A stretch of DNA of 18,012 nt from assembly GCA_002403895.1 (NCBI GenBank), contig DHIQ01000226.1, positions 2,571 to 20,582 on the forward strand. Reading direction: 5' to 3'. Below the pieces are notes generated by a model that was not told the DNA's origin, did no database searches, and saw only the letters and a list, made by a program, of their open reading frames with translations. The translations under genes were made by a program, and so were the position numbers. Of this stretch, positions 12,744-18,012 are shown piece by piece. This DNA comes from Candidatus Neomicrothrix sp. UBA4742. Lineage in GTDB: Bacteria > Actinomycetota > Acidimicrobiia > Acidimicrobiales > Acidimicrobilacustridaceae. How positions within the stretch are numbered: the stretch's first letter is position 1; every line of letters begins with the position of its first letter.

Positions 12744-14237
12744 GTGAACCTGGCATCGATCATCGAGTCCCATCCCGCCGACGCGGTGGCCCTGCTCAGT
12801 CGGAGCCAGGAGACGACGTACGGCACTCTGCGGGACCAGGTGGCGGCTATTCGTGGTGGGCTCATCGGGCTGGGGCTCGCCCCCGGTGATCGGCTGGCCA
12901 TCATCGCCGGGAACAACTGGTACTTCGTGGTCTCCTACCTGGCGGCCCTCGGCGCCGGGCTGGTCGCCGTGCCCCTCAACCCCCAGGCACCCGCACCCGA
13001 ATTGGAGTTCGAGCTCACCTCGACGGGAGCGCGGGCCGTGGTGGTGACGCCGGCCGCCGCCGGGGCGTTCGCGGCTCTTGACCGCGACGCACTGACCGAC
13101 CTCGAGTTCGTGATCGAGACGCCTGGGGTGGAACTCCCCGACGCGGTGGTCCTCGACGATTTCCTCGCCGCCGGACCGGCACCCCTGGTCGAGCGCCAGC
13201 CCGATGATCTTGCGGTGCTCATGTTCACCAGCGGCACGGTGGGTTCGCCGCGGGCGGCCATGCTCAGCCACGGCAACCTGATGGCCAACCTGGAGCAGAT
13301 CCAGTCGGTGGCCACCCGGGCGCAAGGTCCCGACGACGTCGTGTTCGGCCTGCTCCCGCTGTTCCACATCTTCGGCCTCAACGTGGTGCTCGATCTCAGC
13401 CTGTGGTCGGGTTCTCGCACGCTGCTGATCGAGCGCTTCGACCCGTCGTCGGCCATTGAGGCGATCGAGAAGCACGAAGTCACCATGATGAGTGGGCCCC
13501 CGACGATGTGGGCCGCGCTGGCCAGCCTGCCTGATGTCTCCCCCTCGTCGTTCCGCTCGGTGCGCACCGCGGTGTCGGGCGCAGCCAAGCTCAACGCGGA
13601 GGTGGTCGGGACCGTGCACGACCGGCTCGGACTGGACCTGAGCGAGGGCTACGGGCTGACCGAGACCTCGCCGGTTGTCACGTCCGCCACCGGCACCGCG
13701 GCGCCGGTTGGGTCCATCGGCCCGGTGCTCCCCGGCATCGAGATGCGCCTCGTCGATGTCGACGGTGAGGACGCCCTGGTCGGCGACTCCGGTGAGATCT
13801 GGGTGCGGGGCCCCAACGTGTTCAAGGGCTACTGGAATGATCCGGAGGCCACCGCCACCGCGGTAACGAAGGACGGCTGGCTGCGCACCGGCGACATCGC
13901 GGTGGTCGACGACAACGGTTTCGTGTTCCTCGTCGACCGGGCCAAGGACCTCATCATCGTGTCGGGCTTCAACGTCTTCCCCGCCGAAGTCGAGGAAGTC
14001 CTGATGGAGCACCCGGCCATCGACCGGGCCGCGGTGGTGGGCGTTCCTCACCCCCACACCGGTGAGGCCGTCAAGGCCTACGTCGTGTTGGCGCCGGGGC
14101 TGTCAGCCGAAGAGGACGACATCATCGACTTCTGCATGGACCGCCTGGTCCGCTACAAGTGCCCGTCCAAGGTGATGTTCGTCGAGGAACTGCCCCAGAA
14201 CCCGACGGGCAAGGTCCTGCGCCGAGCCCTGCGCTGA
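12744..14237 (+). CDS. acyl-CoA synthetase / AMP-binding (FadD-like) enzyme
   Basis: An ANL-superfamily adenylate-forming enzyme of 497 residues, probably a fatty-acid or carboxylate CoA ligase. Core motifs are A3 MFTSGTVGSPRAAMLSHGNL (160-179), FGLLPLFHIFGLN, A5 EGYGLTETSP, A7 DGWLRTGDIA, A8 VDRAKDLIIVSGFNVFPAEVEEVL, and A10 NPTGKVLRR with catalytic Lys490. The P-loop reads SPRAA where most relatives have PKG. The acyl substrate is not predictable. GTG 12744 is chosen because AAGGGAG lies about 9 nt upstream and the protein then begins at the normal N-terminus (NLASIIESHPADAVAL). The frame is open back to 12612, but that part would overlap the divergent CAP gene's promoter. The product is short for long-chain FadD and closer to medium-length ligases. 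Confidence 0.88.
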   Translation: MNLASIIESHPADAVALLSRSQETTYGTLRDQVAAIRGGLIGLGLAPGDRLAIIAGNNWYFVVSYLAALGAGLVAVPLNPQAPAPELEFELTSTGARAVVVTPAAAGAFAALDRDALTDLEFVIETPGVELPDAVVLDDFLAAGPAPLVERQPDDLAVLMFTSGTVGSPRAAMLSHGNLMANLEQIQSVATRAQGPDDVVFGLLPLFHIFGLNVVLDLSLWSGSRTLLIERFDPSSAIEAIEKHEVTMMSGPPTMWAALASLPDVSPSSFRSVRTAVSGAAKLNAEVVGTVHDRLGLDLSEGYGLTETSPVVTSATGTAAPVGSIGPVLPGIEMRLVDVDGEDALVGDSGEIWVRGPNVFKGYWNDPEATATAVTKDGWLRTGDIAVVDDNGFVFLVDRAKDLIIVSGFNVFPAEVEEVLMEHPAIDRAAVVGVPHPHTGEAVKAYVVLAPGLSAEEDDIIDFCMDRLVRYKCPSKVMFVEELPQNPTGKVLRRALR

Positions 14238-14243
14238 CCCCGG

Positions 14244-14316
14244 CCTGAGCAGTCGGGTCGCCTCCGCGCCGGTCCAACCTCGCGCGCTGATCGCCCGCTC
14301 AGGTGCATCAGTGCAC
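14244..14316. terminator. inverted repeats between convergent genes, candidate bidirectional terminator
   Basis: CCTGAGC (14244-14250) pairs with GCTCAGG (14297-14303) across a GC-rich interior. Immediately beside it GTGCA (14303-14307) and TGCAC (14312-14316) form a small hairpin around the stop of the membrane-protein gene. There is no T tract, so termination is inferred from position. Confidence 0.35.
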
Positions 14317-15105
14317 AAGATCCGTGGCGGGGGTGGCGTAGTCGTCGAGCGCTGGTTCTGACGTTGCCGGGCCGAGCGAGCCGCGAACGCCGAGCGATGC
14401 CTGGGCGCCGGTCATCGTGAGCAGGAAGCCGGCGAAGATCACGGCGATGCCCACCACCAGGGAGATGGCGAAGGCGTTCATCTCGTCCACCACCGAGTTG
14501 AGCAACCCGCCGGCGCTGAGCACCAGCGTTCCGGCGGCGATGAGGAGGTTGGCGGCGGCCAAGCGTCCCGCGGGCACGGTGGTGGTTCCGGCCCAGTGCG
14601 AGCGGCGCCGCCCGACTAGCAGCTGCACCGCGCTCCACACGGCCCCGGCGATGATGACCAGGGCGGCCACGCCGGAACCGACCCCAGCGGCAATGCGAGG
14701 CCCCAGCCCGAACACATCGGATCCCTGAGGGATCACGCTCGGGTCGATCACTCCGACCAACGGTGTGGCCACCACGATGCCGGTGGCGAACGCGGCCAGG
14801 AGCGACACCACCGCGGCGCTCTCATCCCCCACTCGGCGGCTGGCCAACAGGTAGACCGTGCCCAGGGCCAGGAACGGCACATTGAGGATGGCGCCGAACA
14901 GGTAGAAGACCTTGAACGTCCACTCGCTCCAACCGATGGCGGCACCGAGCCACAAGCCGATGGAGCCGAGAGCGAACATGGCCAGCGCGATGGTCCACAT
15001 CAGCTCGTGACGGCGCCGCCGGGCCAGGTAGCGCTCGAGGGTGAGCATGGCGAACGCGCAAGCCAGCAACGCCGCGGTGGCGGCCAGGACGGTGTGCATC
15101 ACCAT
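14308..15105 (-). CDS. conserved multi-pass membrane protein of unknown function
   Basis: A 265-residue polytopic protein with about seven hydrophobic spans. The first is at 5-23, followed by the basic ERYLARRRRHELMW loop, then further spans at about 37-55, 67-88, 98-117, 137-160, 180-202 and 211-233. The C-terminal tail is hydrophilic and probably cytoplasmic (ending YATPATDLVH). I recognise no enzymatic or transport motif. ATG 15105 is supported by GAGG 7 nt upstream; ATG 15099 is two codons in. It is divergent from rex, which starts 105 nt away, so its promoter region adjoins the Rex operator. A role in membrane physiology linked to redox control is possible but unsupported. Confidence 0.75.
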   Translation of the reverse strand: MVMHTVLAATAALLACAFAMLTLERYLARRRRHELMWTIALAMFALGSIGLWLGAAIGWSEWTFKVFYLFGAILNVPFLALGTVYLLASRRVGDESAAVVSLLAAFATGIVVATPLVGVIDPSVIPQGSDVFGLGPRIAAGVGSGVAALVIIAGAVWSAVQLLVGRRRSHWAGTTTVPAGRLAAANLLIAAGTLVLSAGGLLNSVVDEMNAFAISLVVGIAVIFAGFLLTMTGAQASLGVRGSLGPATSEPALDDYATPATDLVH

Positions 15106-15174
15106 CAGTTTGCCTCACGGATGAAGTTGTTCCCACCACCGGACTGGAGCCGTCCGGGAGGCCGATCGGTGACT

Positions 15175-15203
15175 TTGTGAACGATTGCACGTGGGCGTAC
15201 CCT
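15175..15203 (+). promoter_or_regulatory. rex promoter with overlapping Rex operator
   Basis: TTGTGA (15175-15180), a 17-nt spacer and TACCCT (15198-15203) form a well-spaced promoter. TACCCT is 7 nt before ATG 15211, fitting a leaderless transcript. TGTGAACGATTGCACG (15176-15191) matches the Streptomyces Rex operator TGTGAACGCGTTCACA at 12 of 16 positions, with the left half perfect. It covers the -35 and most of the spacer, as expected for Rex autorepression. Confidence 0.65.
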
Positions 15204-15210
15204 TGACCCG

Positions 15211-15894
15211 ATGGCTGAATCAGCGAGACGGCGCATTCCCGAAGCCACGGTGGCACGCCTCCCGCTCTACCTGCGCAGCCTGGTGGAACTCAACGGTGTC
15301 ATGTCGACCATCTCGTCGGAACGCCTCGCCGAACTGGCCGGGGTCAACGCCGCCAAGGTCCGCAAGGACCTGAGCTACCTGGGCTCCTACGGGACCCGTG
15401 GCGTGGGCTATGACGTGGAGTACCTCGTGTTCCAGATGAGCCGCGAGCTCGGCCTCACCCAGGACTGGCCCGTCGTGATCGTGGGCGTGGGCAACCTGGG
15501 TCAGGCGCTGGCCAACTACGGCGGGTTCAGCGACCGTGGGTTCCCGGTGGCTGCCCTCGTCGACGCTGATCCCTCCAAGGTGGGGACGACCATCGCGGGC
15601 CACGTGGTGCGCCACATCGATGAGTTGCCCCAGATCACCGCCGAGCTCGGCGTGACCATCGGCATCATCGCCACCCCTGCCGGCGTCGCTCAGGACATCG
15701 CCGACCGGCTCGTGGCCGCGGGGGTCACGTCGGTGCTGAACTTCGCCCCGTCGGTGGTCAACGTCCCCGACGGCGCCTCGCTGCGCAAGGTGGACCTGGC
15801 CAGCGAACTGCAGATCCTGAGCTTCTACCAGCAGCGGCGGGGCGCCCTGGCGGCCCTGGGCGCCGACGGCGGGCCGGCCGGAGCCGACAGCTGA
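15211..15894 (+). CDS. rex: redox-sensing transcriptional repressor Rex
   Basis: A 227-residue Rex: a DNA-binding repressor that senses the NADH/NAD+ ratio and is released from DNA by NADH. The N-terminal winged helix (about 1-80) includes IPEATVARLPLYLRSL and the conserved VRKDLSYLGSYGTRGVGYDV. The Rossmann domain has VIVGVGNLGQALANY (89-103), the Asp-ending strand AALVDAD (114-120) and IIATPAGVAQ. The NFAPSVVNVP segment and the C-terminal domain-swap helix (ELQILSFYQQR) are typical. ATG 15211 follows the promoter described above. The stop overlaps the next start (TGATG), so rex heads the tetrapyrrole operon, matching the rex-hem arrangement of Streptomyces. Autoregulation is indicated by the operator. 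Confidence 0.95.
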   Translation: MAESARRRIPEATVARLPLYLRSLVELNGVMSTISSERLAELAGVNAAKVRKDLSYLGSYGTRGVGYDVEYLVFQMSRELGLTQDWPVVIVGVGNLGQALANYGGFSDRGFPVAALVDADPSKVGTTIAGHVVRHIDELPQITAELGVTIGIIATPAGVAQDIADRLVAAGVTSVLNFAPSVVNVPDGASLRKVDLASELQILSFYQQRRGALAALGADGGPAGADS

Positions 15895-16529
15895 TGCCGA
15901 TCGACGAGCCGCTGTATCCCGTCAACCTCCGTCTCGCCGGTCGTCCCTGCCTGGTGGTGGGAGGCGGCCCGGTGGCCACCCAGAAGGTGCGGGGGCTGCT
16001 GGAGTGCGGCGCGGTGGTGACCGTGGTGGCTCCGGTGGTGACCGGCGAACTGGCCGGACTGGAAGGCGTGACCTGTGAGCTGCGTCGCTACGTCGCCGGG
16101 GAGGTGGCCGGCTACCGCCTGGTCGTCGCCGCCACTGACGACCCTGCGGTGAACCGGGCGGTCTACCTCGACGGCGAGGAACGGGGTGTGTGGGTCAACT
16201 CGGCCGACGACCCGGCCAACTGCGCTTTCACCCTCCCTTCCCGGATCCGTCAGGGCCCGCTGCTCGTCACGTTCGCCACCGGCGGACACAGCCCGGCGCT
16301 GGCCACCTGGCTACGGCGGCACTACACCGCGGAGTTCGGTCCGGAGTACGTGACCCTGATCGACCTGCTGGCCGAGGCCCGGGAACAATTGCGAGGGGAC
16401 GGTCGTTCCACGGAAGGCTTGGATTGGCAACCCGCGCTCGACTCGGGAATGCTTGACCTCATCCGCGAGGGTCGCCTCGCCGAAGCGAAGGAGCGCCTCC
16501 AGGCGTGTCTGTCGTCGTCATCGGTTTGA
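15894..16529 (+). CDS. precorrin-2 dehydrogenase / sirohydrochlorin ferrochelatase-like protein
   Basis: A 211-residue protein equivalent to the N-terminal (CysG-B/Met8p-like) part of siroheme synthase. It is an NAD+-dependent dehydrogenase converting precorrin-2 to sirohydrochlorin, possibly also inserting iron. The nucleotide-binding motif CLVVGGGPVATQKVRGLLECGA lies at 19-40. VVAATDDPAVNRAVY and WVNSADDPANCAFTLPS (D105/D106 near the position of the CysG catalytic Asp) and ATGGHSPALA follow. It starts at ATG 15894, overlapping the rex stop, and ends 25 nt inside hemA. There is no methyltransferase domain, so uroporphyrinogen methylation must be encoded elsewhere. NAD+ use by this enzyme suits its placement behind the NADH sensor. 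Confidence 0.88.
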   Translation: MPIDEPLYPVNLRLAGRPCLVVGGGPVATQKVRGLLECGAVVTVVAPVVTGELAGLEGVTCELRRYVAGEVAGYRLVVAATDDPAVNRAVYLDGEERGVWVNSADDPANCAFTLPSRIRQGPLLVTFATGGHSPALATWLRRHYTAEFGPEYVTLIDLLAEAREQLRGDGRSTEGLDWQPALDSGMLDLIREGRLAEAKERLQACLSSSSV

Positions 16530-17764
16530 ACTATCGCAGCGTCCCGCTCGACCTGCTCGAGCGCATGACCATTGATGACTCGCGCCTGCCCAAGGCCCTG
16601 CACGATGTTTCTTCCCGGGAGCACGTGAGCGAGGCCGTGGTGCTGTCCACCTGCAACCGCACCGAGATCTACGTGGTGGCCGAGAAGTTCCACGGTGCCT
16701 ACGCCGACCTGCGCAACTTCTTGTCGGAGATGGCCTACCTGCCGCCCGAGGACTTCTCCGACCACCTGTATGTGCAGTACGACGACGACGCCGTGGCCCA
16801 CCTGTTCGCGGTGACCTCGGGCTTGGATTCCGCCGTGGTGGGCGAGGCCGAGATCCTCGGTCAGGTCCGCCGTGCGTGGGAGCGGGCTCAGGCGGAAGGC
16901 ACGACCGGGTCGTCGCTCAACCTGCTGTTTCGCCACGCCCTCGAGGTCGGGAAGCGGGCCCGTACCGAGACCGGTATCTCCCGCAACATCGCCTCGGTGT
17001 CGACCGCGGCGGTCGCCATGGCGGCCGAACGGCTCGGGTCGCTGGTGGGGAAGCGCATCCTCGTCCTCGGTGCCGGTGAGATGGGTGAGGGCATGGTTCG
17101 GGCGCTGGCAACGGCCGGGGTCGACGATGTGCGCATCGCCAACCGGACGTGGGACCGAGCCGTCGAGCTGGCCGAGCATCTGGGCGGGCGGGCGGTGCGG
17201 CTCGCCGATCTGAACGAGTCCCTGGCCGAGGTCGACCTACTGCTCACCTCGACGGGTGCCAGTTCGATGATGCTCGAGCACGGCGATCTGGCTCGGGTCA
17301 TGGAAGCCCGCGACGGTCGACCGGTGCTGATCGTCGACGTGGCCGTTCCTCGCGACGTTGACCCGCAGGCCGCCAACCTGCAGGGGGTCACGCTGCTCGA
17401 CATGGACGACCTGCGGGCCTTTGCCGAGGCCGGGATGAACGAGCGCCGCCGCGAGATGGTGGCCGTCGAAGCGATGATCGCCGAGGAACTCGAGCGATTC
17501 GTGTCGGTGAGCAGCGCCCGTGAGGTGGCTCCCTTGGTGGCCGGCCTGCACGAGCGAGGCGAGTCGGTACGAACGGCCGAGCTTGAACGCTACCGGGCTC
17601 GGCTGGGGGAGCTGGACGATCGCCAGGTCGATGTCATCGAGGCGCTGACCAAGGGCATCGTGGCCAAGCTGTTGCACGACCCCACCGTGGGCCTCAAGGA
17701 CGCAGCGGGATCGCCCCGCGGTGAGCGTCTCGCCGAGGCGTTGCGCGATCTGTTTGACCTGTAG
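16505..17764 (+). CDS. hemA: glutamyl-tRNA reductase
   Basis: A 419-residue enzyme that reduces glutamyl-tRNA(Glu) with NADPH to glutamate-1-semialdehyde, the committed step of C5-pathway tetrapyrrole synthesis. The catalytic cysteine is C50 in VVLSTCNRTEIY. GLDSAVVGEAEILGQVRRAW and FRHALEVGKRARTET belong to the substrate domain, ILVLGAGEMGEGMVRAL is the NADPH-binding Rossmann motif, and the C-terminus forms the helical dimerisation domain. GTG 16505 is chosen because the family always begins with this strand (VVVIGLNYRSVP). It overlaps the preceding gene by 25 nt, with AAGGAG (16488-16493) about 11 nt upstream as a distant SD. It is under the rex promoter unless an internal one exists. Confidence 0.95.
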   Translation: MSVVVIGLNYRSVPLDLLERMTIDDSRLPKALHDVSSREHVSEAVVLSTCNRTEIYVVAEKFHGAYADLRNFLSEMAYLPPEDFSDHLYVQYDDDAVAHLFAVTSGLDSAVVGEAEILGQVRRAWERAQAEGTTGSSLNLLFRHALEVGKRARTETGISRNIASVSTAAVAMAAERLGSLVGKRILVLGAGEMGEGMVRALATAGVDDVRIANRTWDRAVELAEHLGGRAVRLADLNESLAEVDLLLTSTGASSMMLEHGDLARVMEARDGRPVLIVDVAVPRDVDPQAANLQGVTLLDMDDLRAFAEAGMNERRREMVAVEAMIAEELERFVSVSSAREVAPLVAGLHERGESVRTAELERYRARLGELDDRQVDVIEALTKGIVAKLLHDPTVGLKDAAGSPRGERLAEALRDLFDL

Positions 17765-17791
17765 GTCGGGCGGGACCGGGAAGCGCGTCGC

Positions 17792-18012
17792 GTGCCGACC
17801 GTGATTCGAGCCGCCACGCGCGGCAGCGTCCTCGCTCGCTGGCAGACCGACCATGTCGCCGCCCTGTTGCGGGCGGTCGATCCTGACGTCGTGGTCGAGA
17901 CGGTGGTGGTCGAGACCCTGGGTGACCGCCGCCAGGAGATCCCCATCTGGGAGATGGGGGGCAAGGGAGTTTTCGCCAAGGAGGTGCAGGCCGCCGTGCT
18001 CGACGGGCGGGC
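17792..18012 (+). CDS. hemC: porphobilinogen deaminase (hydroxymethylbilane synthase), 3' partial
   Basis: The first 73 codons are present. IRAATRGSVLARWQTDHV, VVETLGDRRQE and MGGKGVFAKEVQAAVLDGR are the N-terminal domain-1 motifs of HemC, which condenses four porphobilinogens into hydroxymethylbilane. GTG 17792 lies 27 nt after the hemA stop; a second GTG at 17801 is possible. No strong SD is visible. The gene runs off the right edge. The order rex, precorrin-2 dehydrogenase, hemA, hemC parallels the Streptomyces rex-hemACD operon. Confidence 0.92.
   Translation, partial: MPTVIRAATRGSVLARWQTDHVAALLRAVDPDVVVETVVVETLGDRRQEIPIWEMGGKGVFAKEVQAAVLDGR

Noticed and set aside
12480..14057. Long minus-strand frame antisense to the acyl-CoA synthetase
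   Set aside because: The translation is His/Gly/Arg/Asp-rich with no domain, a typical shadow of a GC-rich gene; the plus strand carries clear ANL motifs.
1..18012. Mobile element, CRISPR array or defence island
   Set aside because: No transposase, integrase, att-like flanking repeats, spaced repeat arrays or nuclease/helicase genes are present, and composition looks uniform across the genes.

Overview
The window is GC-rich, densely coded chromosomal DNA from an actinobacterium. The taxonomic pointers are a mycothiol-type glycosyltransferase (mshA), an RsiG-type anti-sigma factor, a rex-heme operon of the Streptomyces kind, Thr/Pro-rich linkers in secreted proteins, and many promoters that fit leaderless transcription (a TANNNT box 6-7 nt before ATG/GTG). 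A deep-branching class such as Acidimicrobiia is plausible, but that is inference. I see no phage, transposon, CRISPR, tRNA or rRNA.

Layout. 1-1351: 3' part of an ABC1/UbiB-type kinase gene (+). It converges on a minus-strand pair (2571-1397), a histidine phosphatase followed by a YgjP-like metallopeptidase; a nested inverted repeat lies between the converging ends. 2680-3734: a MoaD/ThiS-like sulfur-carrier protein coupled by an ATGA overlap to a strongly diverged CdsA-like membrane protein. 3802-4332: an RsiG homologue with both c-di-GMP-binding motifs. 5326-4349 (-): a secreted protein with an LPVTG sorting signal followed by an unusual cytoplasmic tail, ending in a patch of small tandem repeats. 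5327-5657: a gene-free region rich in hairpins.

5658-7750: an XRE regulator, mshA and a YbjN-like protein. 8007-8792: proC. 8929-9935: a DUF62 S-adenosylmethionine hydrolase coupled to a 29-residue membrane peptide. 12610-9993 (-): a CAP-domain secreted protein, then an ABC-2 exporter (ATPase and permease). 12744-14237: an acyl-CoA synthetase-like enzyme. 15105-14308 (-): an unknown multi-pass membrane protein. 15211-18012: rex, a precorrin-2 dehydrogenase, hemA and the start of hemC.

The clearest joint function is at the right end. The redox sensor Rex heads an operon for tetrapyrrole synthesis, and an apparent Rex operator overlaps its promoter, implying NADH/NAD+-controlled autoregulation of heme and siroheme supply. 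Most of the window is ordinary housekeeping. The items most worth a second look are the RsiG homologue with one altered motif, the Rex operator, the CdsA-like pseudoenzyme, the MoaD with one residue after its glycines, the sortase substrate with a long tail, and the unannotated 29-residue peptide.
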